Shown in pieces: positions 24,283-33,655 of a stretch of 64,000 nt of DNA. Both the position numbers and the translations under genes were made by a program. This DNA is from Flavitalea plasmicola (GTDB taxonomy: Bacteria > Bacteroidota > Bacteroidia > Chitinophagales > Chitinophagaceae). Each line of letters begins with the position of its first letter. Position 1 is the stretch's first letter. The stretch is from assembly GCF_030546645.1 (NCBI RefSeq), contig NZ_JAUOTO010000002.1:1054001-1118000 (forward strand), read 5' to 3'. The notes under the pieces were generated by a model. It ran no database searches and was not told where the DNA came from. It saw nothing but the letters and a program-made list of their open reading frames with translations.

Positions 24283-26454
24283 TTAGATTTTAGGAATTAC
24301 AAATAGTTTTTTGTTCGGCTTAGGTCCCATTTCAAGCACCAGGCGTCCTCCGTTCATCAGCTGTTCATGGGTAAACCAGGGCGTTCTCAGTTCGACCCCA
24401 TTCATCGTCGCACGCTGGATATATTTATTGAGGACAGAGCAATTGTGTGCCGTGAGCGAAAATTGTTTCCCGTTGGTAAGATGGATGGTCACTTTGCTGA
24501 ACAGGGGGCTTCCGATGGTATACACTGGCAGCCCGGGCGTCACGGGATAAAACCCCATGGAGGAAAACACGACAAACGCGCTCATCCCCCCTCCGTCCTC
24601 GTCTCCCGGGATCCCAAAAATATTATCCTTGAACCAGGCGTCTAACAGGAAACGGATCCGCTGCTGCGTTTTCCAGGGAGCATCGGTATAGTTATATAGA
24701 TAGGGTATGTGAAAGCTGGGCTCATTCCCCATGCAGAATTGTCCCACCAATCCCGTCGCATCCGGGAACTTGCTCCAGAATTCGGGCTTCGATCTGTCCA
24801 GTCCTTCCCGAAACAATTGATCCAGCTTCTTTTCGGTGCCGGCTTTCCCTCCCATCAGGTCGATAAGTGCCGGAATATCCTGCTGCACCTGCCATAGATA
24901 GGTATACCCGTTGTTCTCGTCGTAATAATCGCGGCCGCCGGCGCCGCCATCGAATTTTGGGTCTATGTCGATCCAGTTTCCTTTATCATCTTTGGGGAAG
25001 AACATTTGCTTCGCGGGATTCCAGAGATGTCTGTAATTCTTTGCCTTTTCCCCAAACAACGTCTCATCATCCTTTCTTCCCAGGTCTTTTGCCAGCTGGC
25101 TCACCGCCCAGTCATCATAGCTGGCGCCAAGTGTGATCGCCACCGCCTGCCTTCTTTCGAATTCATGCACCTTGCCCTCTGTTTCTTTCTCATCCTTGTG
25201 CAAAGCCGGGAAATAACCCGCCGTATGATAGAAATTATCCAATGCCGTTTTTTCACCATTCCGCCAGGGGAGCAGGGTCGCCTCCGTCGAGTTCTTCTTC
25301 ATCCCTTCGAATGCTTTCATGATGTCGAAATGCTTCAGCCCCTTGCGATAGGCGTCCAAAAAAACAATGGAGGAATGAAATCCATTCATACACGCATGAT
25401 CTCCAAACAAGACAGGAAAGGTCGGCATCCAGCCACTCTGCTCATACATACGGACATAGGATTGCAACATGTCCTCTTCCTGCGCTGGGTTCAATATCAT
25501 ACGCAACGGGTGCAGCGCCAGGTAAGTGTCCCAAACCCAATCATCCGTATAAAAAGGACGGCTGTCCTTATGCACCTGCGTATCAAAGCCGCTGTAATAA
25601 GACCCGTCCTCCGTAATATTCACCATCCGCTCACTGCACCTGTACAGCGCCGTATAGAAACTTCTCTTTTGTGCCTCAGTCCCCCCTTCCACCTTCACCC
25701 TATCCATCACCCCCTCCCAGGTACGCTTGCCCTCCTCCGCCAGGGACTGAAAATCCCTGTTGGCCAGTTCCTCTTCAAAATGCCGCTTCGCCTCATCCAC
25801 GCCGATATAGCTGACGGCATACCTGAACTCCACCAGGCCCACGGCCTTTGGAAAACTGATCCATGCCCTGTTCCCCTCCAACCCCTGCCTGGCATTGCGG
25901 CTAAACTTACCATACATATATACCTTGATATCTCCATGGTATGTCTCCATACCACTGACCTCCGAGCCGGAGAGGAACTTCCATTGCGCCGGACCGTCGT
26001 TGTACACACCCAGCAGCAATGCCGGCTCCCCCGATGCGGGGAAACGGAATCTGAAAAAGCCCGCTTTTTTGCCAGGCGCAAACTCCACCGTTATCCCGTC
26101 ATCGATCAGGTAAGTAGAATAATACCAGGGTTTATTCACCTCCAGGTCATGGTCCCAGGTCATACGCCCCTCCCAGTTGGCCGGCCCCGCCCCTTTTACA
26201 GATGGCTTCAGAGAGAACACCTGCCCCAATCGATGGGAAACGATGCTCAGCGGAAAAGAGGTGATCTGATCGTCAAAATAATCCTTTCGGTCAGGCGCCA
26301 TACGTATCATCTGGTTGGGAAGATGCGCCAGCGGGCGGGTAGGTTCCAGCAATTGGCCCACATTCCCGATCCTCGGGTCTATATATCTCACGCCGCCTTG
26401 TTGTGCAGACACGACAGAGGGTAAGCCTATAATCATGACGATTATGGCACGCAT
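24283..26454 (-). CDS. GH92 alpha-mannosidase
   Basis: A 723-residue enzyme of glycoside hydrolase family 92, calcium-dependent exo-alpha-mannosidases. Family markers: the N-terminal YIDPRIGNVG (a variant of the common V-N-P-F-I-G-T-G), CSERMVNITEDG-type segment near 275-290, the GNEPSFHIPYLYNY motif with the catalytic Glu (about 615), and GDEDGGGMSAFVVFSSMGFY (about 650). A simple signal peptide ends in VVSAQQ, so it is periplasmic. The N-terminal third departs from typical GH92 proteins, suggesting a minor subfamily. The start was placed at 26454 (MRAIIVMIIG); the ATG at 26472 adds six residues. It is the first gene of the PUL, so its 5' region should hold the main promoter. Confidence 0.9.
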   Translation of the reverse strand: MRAIIVMIIGLPSVVSAQQGGVRYIDPRIGNVGQLLEPTRPLAHLPNQMIRMAPDRKDYFDDQITSFPLSIVSHRLGQVFSLKPSVKGAGPANWEGRMTWDHDLEVNKPWYYSTYLIDDGITVEFAPGKKAGFFRFRFPASGEPALLLGVYNDGPAQWKFLSGSEVSGMETYHGDIKVYMYGKFSRNARQGLEGNRAWISFPKAVGLVEFRYAVSYIGVDEAKRHFEEELANRDFQSLAEEGKRTWEGVMDRVKVEGGTEAQKRSFYTALYRCSERMVNITEDGSYYSGFDTQVHKDSRPFYTDDWVWDTYLALHPLRMILNPAQEEDMLQSYVRMYEQSGWMPTFPVLFGDHACMNGFHSSIVFLDAYRKGLKHFDIMKAFEGMKKNSTEATLLPWRNGEKTALDNFYHTAGYFPALHKDEKETEGKVHEFERRQAVAITLGASYDDWAVSQLAKDLGRKDDETLFGEKAKNYRHLWNPAKQMFFPKDDKGNWIDIDPKFDGGAGGRDYYDENNGYTYLWQVQQDIPALIDLMGGKAGTEKKLDQLFREGLDRSKPEFWSKFPDATGLVGQFCMGNEPSFHIPYLYNYTDAPWKTQQRIRFLLDAWFKDNIFGIPGDEDGGGMSAFVVFSSMGFYPVTPGLPVYTIGSPLFSKVTIHLTNGKQFSLTAHNCSVLNKYIQRATMNGVELRTPWFTHEQLMNGGRLVLEMGPKPNKKLFVIPKI

Positions 26455-26472
26455 ACAATACCATGCATTCAT

Positions 26473-26991
26473 CTCAAATAAAATTTAATAGCATTCGGGA
26501 AAACAGAAATGGAAAAGAGATCGTCGCCTGTAAAATGGCCATTGGGATGCACCGGGAGGTAAATTTTTCATACAGCAGTATTTCGTTAAGCGTATTACAC
26601 GAAATAAGCGGGAAGGCATTAATCAGGGGGTTAATAAATCCATTAACGGCGAAAAAATATTAATTAATTTTTCAATACACTGATTATCAGCATTTTAAAA
26701 AACAGGCTTTGACCCCATTTTTTTGAGATGGATCCGCCACAGTTCCCGGGAAAACGATCGCTTCCCACATTTTCTCCCTGATCAGGTGGAGGCTCCTATA
26801 AAAATGCTCCGTCATTCAATTTTTTGTCCGGTTGCTCGTTGTATAACAGGCTCAGAACAAATGCATTAAAAAAGCACTTTGACCGCCGGCTGCCAGGCGA
26901 CATTTCAGCGTTTTAGCACAAATTGTGCATTTTTGGCCGCTTTGACCCGAATTAGGCGTACCATTGTAGAAATATATTAACTCTGATTATT
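26473..26991. other. 519-base intergenic region upstream of the PUL
   Basis: No gene is supported. The region must hold the promoter of the minus-strand PUL and of the plus-strand small gene at 26992. It carries a spaced dyad (26579-26606), several TTAAT-rich stretches (26619-26665) and three copies of TTTGACC near 26709, 26879 and 26942. The last lies 50 bases before the small gene. None forms a promoter with correct spacing to a TAnnTTTG box, so they are listed only as repeats. Confidence 0.4.
26579..26606. promoter_or_regulatory. Spaced inverted repeat upstream of the PUL
   Basis: TATTTCG (26579-26585) and CGAAATA (26600-26606) form a perfect seven-base dyad with centres 21 bases apart, two helical turns. 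It lies about 125-150 bases upstream of the GH92 start. This geometry fits a dimeric activator such as an HTCS or AraC-type protein, but no regulator gene adjoins the locus. Confidence 0.35.
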
Positions 26992-27330
26992 ATGACTGAT
27001 GGAAAGTTTTTGACGCTTTGGACGAAATATTTACCGGCTTTCAGGATCATGCTGAAAAAAGCGGTAAATGAGGAGCAGAAGATCACGCTGAGTAAAATGG
27101 AGCTGCAATCCATCGATAACAGGAAGAACGTCAACTTTTCTTTTGATCTGGAGATCCTGAATGGAAAAGTGGAGAACAGCATGGCTGTTCCCGCAATGGG
27201 CAAAGACCTCTTCAGTGTCCTCAACGGCGATCAGCTCGTCAGGAATTTTATGCACGACAAAAGGATCACGATCCAGATGTCAAGAGCCTCGTTGTTGACA
27301 TTCAATGCAAGTGACCTCATTCCTACATAG
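26992..27330 (+). CDS. Conserved-looking small protein of unknown function
   Basis: A 112-residue protein without signal peptide or TM helix. It has helical N-terminal (MTDGKFLTLWTKYLPAFRIM), a charged middle with alternating strand pattern (NVNFSFDLEILNGKVENSM) and a C-terminal ITIQMSRASLLTFN. The codon use and regular alternation of hydrophobic residues look like a real protein. I do not recognise the family. It stands alone between the PUL promoter and the second SusCD pair, transcribed toward the latter, 182 bases before SusC. Confidence 0.6.
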   Translation: MTDGKFLTLWTKYLPAFRIMLKKAVNEEQKITLSKMELQSIDNRKNVNFSFDLEILNGKVENSMAVPAMGKDLFSVLNGDQLVRNFMHDKRITIQMSRASLLTFNASDLIPT

Positions 27331-27512
27331 GTCTCATTATACTTGCCGGACTCCGGTTCCCCGGTGATTTTTTAGTTTTTCATCTGAAGAAAAATACATA
27401 TATTACACCAATGGGCATGTGTGCCCAGCCTTTATTCAGACTCCTCAACAACCCCTCGCAACACCAATTGTACATTTTTCAATTTTGAAAATGACATTTT
27501 GACTTGTTGCTT

Positions 27513-30500
27513 ATGAAACCCACTCTTGCCTTAGCTATCGCAGCATGTTTGCAGATCAGCGTTGTTGCTTTTGCTCAAAAAACAGAGATCCGGACTGGCT
27601 CCGGAAATATACCCTCAGTAACTGGTGATGTCCGTGGACAGGTGGTGGATGAGAATGGCAAAGCTCTGTCCGGGGCGACTGTGACGGTGAAAGAAACGGC
27701 TAAATCTACTGTTGCAGGCGCCAAAGGGAAGTTTACTATTCAGGCGGAGGAGGGCCAGACCCTGATCGTTGCGAATGCGGGATATGAGGACCGGCAGATC
27801 ATAATAGGTACAACCCGCAACCTGACCATTGTGTTGGAGCTGAATCTGGCTTCGTTGCTAAACACCGTAGTAGTAAATAAAGGATATTATACCACCACGC
27901 AAAAGCTGAACACAGGCAATGTCAGCATCATAAAAGCGGCGGAAATAGAAGAACAGCCTGTCGGCAATCCCCTGGCGGCGCTGGCCGGGCGCGCTCCTGG
28001 ATTAAATGTAACGCAGTCCAATGGTTTGCCTGGCGCAGGTTTTACAGTCCAGGTCCGGGGCCAGAATTCGATCTTAAGTGGCAACGACCCCTTTTTTTTG
28101 ATCGACGGCGTTCCTTTTACAAACAAAAGCATATCTCTTGGAGTTATTTCCGCTAATGGTTCTCAAAGCCCGTTCAATAATATTAATCCGGAGGATATTG
28201 AAAGCATCGAAGTCCTGAAAGATGCAGATGCGACGGCCATCTATGGCTCCAGAGGCGCCAATGGCGTTGTCCTGATCACCACCAAAAAAGGAAAAATCGG
28301 CAAAACGAAGTTGGATTTGAACGTCTATACGGGAGGCGGAAAGGCCACCAAGATGATAAAGCTTTTAAATACGCAGCAATATATTCAGATGCGCCGGGAA
28401 GCCTTCAGTAATGACAACATCAATCCCGACGTGTACGGCGCGCCAGATCTGGTCGCCTGGGATACGTCCCGTTATACCGATTGGAAGAAATTGTTGACAG
28501 GCGGTACGGCGATAACCACCGATGCGCAGGCCTCCCTATCCGGAGGTAATACCCAGACCCAATTCCTCCTGGGTTCGGGCTTCCACAGGGAAACCACTGT
28601 TTTTCCCGGCAAATTTGCGGATAGCAGAGGATCTGTGCATTTTAATCTTACCCATAATTCCCTTGACAATAAAATTAAAGTGGTTCTTACGGCCAGCTAC
28701 AGCAATGACAAGAACAATTTGTTAGGTCAGGACCTGACAGGTTTCATAAGACTGCCTCCCAATGCGCCGGCCTTGTATGATTCCACCGGCAAGTTGAATT
28801 GGAGCGAAGGGGGCGCCGGTTATTCCAACCCGCTGGCATCCCTGCTGCAAAAGTCGACTGCCACTGCTGATAACCTGATGAGTAACCTGGTATTGCGATA
28901 TCAGCTAGCCCCGGGGCTAAGCCTGAAAACAAATCTGGGTTACAGCAGTATCCAGCTGCAGCAGGTGTTTATTTTTCCGGGAGCATCGTTGAACCCTGCA
29001 TTTAATTTTACAGGATTTGCGCAATACAGCAATAACAATTTTAAGAGCTGGATCATCGAACCTCAGGTGGACTACCAGAATGCATGGGGGAAAGGCAAAC
29101 TGGAAGTGCTCATTGGATCCAGCTTTCAACAGGAAAAAACCAATGGCAGCATTGCATACGCCAGTAATTTCAGCAGCGATGCCCTCCTTGAATCGCCTTC
29201 AGCCGCCGGAAGCGTTTCTGTGACGAACAACAGCACATTATATCATTACCAGGCCGTGTTCGGAAGGATCAATTTCGACTGGAGCGACAAGTATTTATTG
29301 AACCTCACAGGGAGAAGAGACGGATCATCACGGTTTGGGCCGAACAGGCAATTTGCGAATTTCGGCGCCATCGGGGCAGCATGGATCTTTTCAAAAGAAC
29401 CATTTATAAAAAGCATTCTTCCGGCGCTAAAATATGGAAAACTACGAGGAAGCGTTGGCGTAACAGGTAATGATCAAATAGGTGATTACAAGTATCTCAA
29501 TACCTATAGTTCATTTGTGTTCCCCTACCAGAATCAAACAGGCCTGGTCCCCACTCAATTATACAATCCGGATTACAGCTGGGAAACCAATCGGAAATCA
29601 GAGCTTGGGCTTGAGCTTGGCTTTCTGGCTGACAAAATTGTTGCAATGGTCAGTTATTATAATAACCGCAGTTCAAACCAGCTCATCAACTTTACGCTGC
29701 CCATCCAGACAGGTTTTAACGGGGTCATCCGAAATTTCCCGGCCCTTGTGCAAAATACAGGCTGGGAGTATCAGTTGAACGCAGTCATTGTTAAAACCAA
29801 GAGATTTAGCTGGGACGCCTCATTTAATTTAACCATTGCACGTAATAAATTGTTGGACTTCCCCAATCTTTCTTCTTCCGCCTACGCCGGGAAATACGAG
29901 ATCGGCAAGCCCTTAAACATTGTGAAGTTGGTCCACACGACAGGCGTTGATCCCCAGACGGGGCTTTTTCAGTTTGCAGATAAGAACGGAGGTAATACTT
30001 CGACACCCGTTTATCCGGACGACTACACCGTAGTCAAGGACCTGGCGCCATCATTCTATGGAGGACTTAGCCACCGGCTTCAATATAAAGGGTTCAGCTT
30101 AAGCATGCTATTCCAATTTGTAAAGCAGGCGGGATTTAATTACGCTTACAATAATACCACTCCTGGCAGCATGGCCAACCAGGCCACTTCGGTGTTAAAC
30201 CGCTGGAGGAAGCCGGGAGATATCACCAATACCCAACTTTATACCACTTCAGGGTTGGGATCTGCCATCTATTATTATTATAGTTCCGCTTCGGATGGCG
30301 CAGTCAGCGATGCATCTTTCGTGCGATTGAAAAATGCGGCATTATCCTATAGTTTTCCCATGAAATGGAGCAGCCGGATCAAGTCTGAATTGATCAGATT
30401 TTACCTGGAGGCGCAGAACGTTGTCACATGGACGAAGTATAAGGGTGGAGACCCGGAAATTAAGAGCACATCTATCTTACCTCCATTAAAAGTATTTACC

Positions 30501-30524
30501 GCTGGTATTCAAATCACCTTTTAA
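27513..30524 (+). CDS. SusC/RagA family TonB-linked outer membrane transporter (orphan pair)
   Basis: A 1003-residue SusC homolog. The start chosen is the ATG at 27513 (MKPTLALAIAACLQISV); a TTG nine bases upstream is less likely. After the signal peptide and a short Gly/Ser stretch, a carboxypeptidase-regulatory-like domain (DVRGQVVDENGKALSGATV) leads to the plug (NVSIIKAAEIEEQPVGNPLA ... FFLIDGVPFTNK ... IEVLKDADATAIYGSRGANG) and the barrel ending in KVFTAGIQITF. No STN domain. It starts a two-gene unit with SusD and has no glycosidases beside it, so the imported substrate is unknown and need not be a glycan. Confidence 0.96.
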   Translation: MKPTLALAIAACLQISVVAFAQKTEIRTGSGNIPSVTGDVRGQVVDENGKALSGATVTVKETAKSTVAGAKGKFTIQAEEGQTLIVANAGYEDRQIIIGTTRNLTIVLELNLASLLNTVVVNKGYYTTTQKLNTGNVSIIKAAEIEEQPVGNPLAALAGRAPGLNVTQSNGLPGAGFTVQVRGQNSILSGNDPFFLIDGVPFTNKSISLGVISANGSQSPFNNINPEDIESIEVLKDADATAIYGSRGANGVVLITTKKGKIGKTKLDLNVYTGGGKATKMIKLLNTQQYIQMRREAFSNDNINPDVYGAPDLVAWDTSRYTDWKKLLTGGTAITTDAQASLSGGNTQTQFLLGSGFHRETTVFPGKFADSRGSVHFNLTHNSLDNKIKVVLTASYSNDKNNLLGQDLTGFIRLPPNAPALYDSTGKLNWSEGGAGYSNPLASLLQKSTATADNLMSNLVLRYQLAPGLSLKTNLGYSSIQLQQVFIFPGASLNPAFNFTGFAQYSNNNFKSWIIEPQVDYQNAWGKGKLEVLIGSSFQQEKTNGSIAYASNFSSDALLESPSAAGSVSVTNNSTLYHYQAVFGRINFDWSDKYLLNLTGRRDGSSRFGPNRQFANFGAIGAAWIFSKEPFIKSILPALKYGKLRGSVGVTGNDQIGDYKYLNTYSSFVFPYQNQTGLVPTQLYNPDYSWETNRKSELGLELGFLADKIVAMVSYYNNRSSNQLINFTLPIQTGFNGVIRNFPALVQNTGWEYQLNAVIVKTKRFSWDASFNLTIARNKLLDFPNLSSSAYAGKYEIGKPLNIVKLVHTTGVDPQTGLFQFADKNGGNTSTPVYPDDYTVVKDLAPSFYGGLSHRLQYKGFSLSMLFQFVKQAGFNYAYNNTTPGSMANQATSVLNRWRKPGDITNTQLYTTSGLGSAIYYYYSSASDGAVSDASFVRLKNAALSYSFPMKWSSRIKSELIRFYLEAQNVVTWTKYKGGDPEIKSTSILPPLKVFTAGIQITF

Positions 30525-30533
30525 TTCTTGCAG

Positions 30534-31904
30534 ATGAGACCAGGATCATATTTCAACAGCGCTTGTTTATTTCTGCTGATGGCTGCGTTGCCTTCCTGTA
30601 AAAAGTTCGTGGAAGTGCCTTCACCAACTAATCAGTTGGACATCAACAGCGTGTTCACGGATGATAAGACCGCCACCGCGGCGGTCATTGGCATGTACAG
30701 CGATATGGAATTTTCTTCCCCGATCAGCGCCTACCTCACCATTCTTCCAGGCTTGAGTTCGGATGAGCTCTCATCTACCTCAAGTGATCAGGGTTTCCTG
30801 GATTTCTTCACCAACACCTACATGCCGAACAATCAATATTCCGCCGCCGTCTGGGGTATTTATTCAAATGTATATGAGGCGAACTCCTGCATGCAGGGCA
30901 TTCAAAACTCCAGGGGATTGTCTCCCGGGACGAAAAACCAATTATTGGGGGAAGCCCTGTTTAGCCGGGCATTTTGTTATTTTTACCTGGTCAACCTCTT
31001 TGGTGATGTACCATTGGTGACCTCGACAGACTACAGGATCGCCGATACTATGCGCAGGACTCCTTCCTCCAGGGTCTATCAACAGATGATCTCAGATCTG
31101 CTGTACGCGCAGACGCTGCTAAGATCCAGCTATCCAACTGAACAAAGAGTACGTCCCAACCTCTGGACAGCAACTTCCCTGCTGTCCAGGGCCTACTTAT
31201 TTACGGCTAAATGGGCGGAGGCTGAATCGCAGGCTTCTTCTGTCATTAACTCCGGGGTGTATACCATGACCGCCATTGATGAGGGTGTCTTCGGGAACGG
31301 CAGCAACGAGACGATATGGCAATTGATGCCGGTGAACCCGTATTCCAATACGCAGGAAGCAGCACTCTTCATTCCCGGGTCGCCGACCCAGATCCCAATT
31401 TATCCGCTGACCAATGACTTTGTTAACGCCTTTGAGCCCGGAGACAAGAGAATCACCCACTGGACGGGCAATATGGACATCGGGGGTGAGTTATATTACT
31501 ACCCCTATAAATACAGAATTCCGGGAGGAAGTCCGGCAAGCGAGTACCATATTGTATTTCGCCTGGCGGAACAGTATCTAATAAGGGCTGAAGCCAGGAT
31601 ACAGCAAGGCAAGATCACAGGGGCTATCCAGGATTTGAACATTATTCGTGATAGAGCCGGCCTGCCCCCCCTATCGACATCGATGACCGCGGATTTGGCG
31701 ACGGCAGCCCTGCAGCAGGAAAGAAGGATCGAATTATTTGCGGAATTTGGCCACCGGTGGCTCGATCTGCGGCGCACCAATAAAATTGATCTGGTCCTCG
31801 GGGCACTCAAGCCGTCAACCTGGCGATCTACCGCCGCCCTATGGCCCATCCCACAGGCCCAAAGAAGCGCGAATCCATTTCTCACGCAAAATAAAGGCTA
31901 CTGA
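30534..31904 (+). CDS. SusD/RagB family lipoprotein (orphan pair)
   Basis: A 456-residue SusD homolog, starting at the ATG at 30534, 9 bases after the SusC stop. The lipobox is AALPSC followed by KKFVEVPSPTNQLDINSVF. Characteristic segments are FSRAFCYFYLVNLFGDVPLV, the R-x-P-S-S-R-V-Y-Q-Q-M helix, FRLAEQYLIRAEARIQQG, LNIIRDRAGLPPL and the final ALWPIPQAQRSANPFLTQNKGY. It is the substrate-binding lid for the preceding SusC. Its last seven bases overlap the end of the convergent propeller-like gene. Confidence 0.95.
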   Translation: MRPGSYFNSACLFLLMAALPSCKKFVEVPSPTNQLDINSVFTDDKTATAAVIGMYSDMEFSSPISAYLTILPGLSSDELSSTSSDQGFLDFFTNTYMPNNQYSAAVWGIYSNVYEANSCMQGIQNSRGLSPGTKNQLLGEALFSRAFCYFYLVNLFGDVPLVTSTDYRIADTMRRTPSSRVYQQMISDLLYAQTLLRSSYPTEQRVRPNLWTATSLLSRAYLFTAKWAEAESQASSVINSGVYTMTAIDEGVFGNGSNETIWQLMPVNPYSNTQEAALFIPGSPTQIPIYPLTNDFVNAFEPGDKRITHWTGNMDIGGELYYYPYKYRIPGGSPASEYHIVFRLAEQYLIRAEARIQQGKITGAIQDLNIIRDRAGLPPLSTSMTADLATAALQQERRIELFAEFGHRWLDLRRTNKIDLVLGALKPSTWRSTAALWPIPQAQRSANPFLTQNKGY

Positions 31905-32971
31905 TCCTGCCGGTCTGGATGCAAGTGCAGATCGTAGATGATTAGACTATGGGTATACAGGGCAATCAACTTATTCTCCGCAATCATAATCTTGGATGGT
32001 TTACTTCCATTGGGAGCGGGAAAATAAATACTCCCCAGGTACCGCCCGTTTTTCAAATCAATTATGTCAAGAATTGAATGGTCGGAAAAAAAATCATCGG
32101 TTTCATTATCCGCCTTTAATGTGGACATATTAAACAGAAGTCCATTATGAACATCATTTACTCTGTTGATCATATTTGCGGGAGTAACATTTGTATAGGC
32201 CGCGGTCCCGCTGTTATTAACGATCGCCGTACTGATATGAAACGAGCTGGTTGTGTCTATTGAGGAATATCTTGCCAAAAAATGAAGCGAGGTGTCAAAA
32301 GATAAAATTGAATTCTTATAAAAATAGATATAATATAGTTTCCCCGTTGCCGCATCGAAGTGTAATTGGCCGTCCGAAACGACGCCGCCATCACCATATA
32401 TTTGAGAAATGCCATCTTCTTTTTTCAATAGGCCCGTGTTAAGATCATAACGAACAAATACCTGGTCGGTCAGCCTGGGTTCGATCTTTCTCAATATAAA
32501 ACAATCGTTGCTTACCATGGCTTCGCGAGTAAATGGCCCCGGTGGAAGAATTCTTACCTCAAATAAGGTGGAGTCAAATGTAGTTTTCGCAATTGCCGGC
32601 TTATTTTCCGCAAAAAGATAAACATAGGGAGAGTCAATTTTGACTGCGAGGCTGCCCAATTGTAAGCTGTCATAAAACCTCGCAAAAAATGGGATCTTAA
32701 TTCTCTTTGTGCCATCATGCTGGTTCCTGCTGACTTCAAGGATCTCCCCGGGTGTTGCCGTTGTAACATAGATACACCGAGCCGTAGATCCGACAATGTC
32801 ATACAATACGTCCTGAAAGCCTGCCTCCTGCACCTTGGAAATTGCACTGGGAAAGTAATTTCTTACAAACCCGTTATTATGTCTATTGGGAATATCGCCA
32901 AAATGAAAAACTACCAGGATGATAACAAAAGCCGACAAGACAATTATTAGCAGATACTGGTAGCTTTTCAT
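31898..32971 (-). CDS. Membrane-anchored propeller-like protein, function unknown
   Basis: A 357-residue protein with one N-terminal TM anchor (YLLIIVLSAFVIILVVFHFG) and an extracytoplasmic body. The body has repeated strand groups with aromatic and Asp-rich turns (VKIDSPYVYLFAENKP, YDLNTGLLKKEDG, FDAATGKLYYIYFY, IIDLKNGRYLGSIYFP), which is the look of a six-bladed beta-propeller of NHL/6-phosphogluconolactonase type. No catalytic signature was found. It is the third gene of an operon with MauE/DoxX and a small Cys protein, 19 bases after the latter. Its place suggests a sensor or scaffold for that small protein or for the neighbouring SusCD pair. This is inference only. Confidence 0.7.
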   Translation of the reverse strand: MKSYQYLLIIVLSAFVIILVVFHFGDIPNRHNNGFVRNYFPSAISKVQEAGFQDVLYDIVGSTARCIYVTTATPGEILEVSRNQHDGTKRIKIPFFARFYDSLQLGSLAVKIDSPYVYLFAENKPAIAKTTFDSTLFEVRILPPGPFTREAMVSNDCFILRKIEPRLTDQVFVRYDLNTGLLKKEDGISQIYGDGGVVSDGQLHFDAATGKLYYIYFYKNSILSFDTSLHFLARYSSIDTTSSFHISTAIVNNSGTAAYTNVTPANMINRVNDVHNGLLFNMSTLKADNETDDFFSDHSILDIIDLKNGRYLGSIYFPAPNGSKPSKIMIAENKLIALYTHSLIIYDLHLHPDRQDQ

Positions 32972-32990
32972 ATAATAAAGCTGGAGATTA

Positions 32991-33227
32991 TTAAGGCTTC
33001 TTGATCACCACGCTGGTATTGCTTATCAAATACGCGCATATCACATTATTGTCGCCAGGACACCATATACCTTTGATCTGATCCGCCGTCCCAAAGTAAA
33101 TACCTGGAGTTTTTCCTGCTATAGGATTATAGACATTCCACCAACCCCCCGTCTGAGACTTCGTTGTAAATGCGGTTCCCACGGCAAGCAAGGCAGCGAT
33201 TGCGACCACCGAAATTGACTTTTTCAT
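32991..33227 (-). CDS. Small secreted two-cysteine protein (DUF6520-like)
   Basis: A 78-residue protein from the ATG at 33227 (MKKSISVVAIAALLAVGTAF). The signal peptide probably ends near TAFTTKSQ, leaving about 55 residues with exactly two Cys (in GIWCPGDNNVICAYL) that could form one disulfide. The arrangement, a KK-S N-terminus followed by A-V-G-T-A-F-T-T, recalls the small Bacteroidota family I know as DUF6520. Its ATG overlaps the stop codon of the MauE gene (ATGA), so translation of the two is coupled. Function unknown; the pairing with a redox membrane protein suggests disulfide formation during export. Confidence 0.72.
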   Translation of the reverse strand: MKKSISVVAIAALLAVGTAFTTKSQTGGWWNVYNPIAGKTPGIYFGTADQIKGIWCPGDNNVICAYLISNTSVVIKKP

Positions 33228-33655
33228 ACTACTAGTTGTTTTTTTTGTGAATGTATATTCTGTATTAAAATACCCGATAATGATAACCCGGTGAACACCA
33301 GGTTGAATACAAAGTGCTGTTTCCATGACATGCCGGACAATACTCCTCCGCATGAACACGGCAGGTATGAACTATATTTCAGCATGATAAATATATACCC
33401 TGTAAAAAGCAGCATCAGGAAAAAGGACAGGTAAAGGCCAGTAATCCTTGTACGCCTGATGACCAGGAGGACAGCAACTATTATTTCACCCGATGGGATA
33501 GCCCAGGCCACCCACCCCGAAAATCCGGTGATAAAAGGAGATTGACCCAACTGGTACCTGAATTTATTGAAATCCAGCAGTTTACTCACGGCGGCGTAAA
33601 TAAATAAGAAAACCAACAGGGCGGAAATGACCTCAACAATCGCATTCTTTTTCAT
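33224..33655 (-). CDS. MauE/DoxX-family redox-associated membrane protein
   Basis: A 143-residue protein with four predicted TM helices: residues about 6-26, 45-65, 72-92 and 115-135. The conserved Cys motif YLPCSCGGVLSGM precedes the last helix, as in MauE-like proteins. MauE is needed for disulfide formation in the methylamine dehydrogenase small subunit of methylotrophs, and relatives are used with varied secreted partners. Here it begins a three-gene operon and is translationally coupled to a small secreted protein with two Cys, its likely client. It lies 283 bases upstream of nothing on its own strand except the kinase terminus. Confidence 0.82.
   Translation of the reverse strand: MKKNAIVEVISALLVFLFIYAAVSKLLDFNKFRYQLGQSPFITGFSGWVAWAIPSGEIIVAVLLVIRRTRITGLYLSFFLMLLFTGYIFIMLKYSSYLPCSCGGVLSGMSWKQHFVFNLVFTGLSLSGILIQNIHSQKKQLVV

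Noticed and set aside
27343-27378. CCGG-rich segment followed by T run as a terminator after the 112-residue gene
   Set aside because: Only a four-base stem forms; too weak to call.
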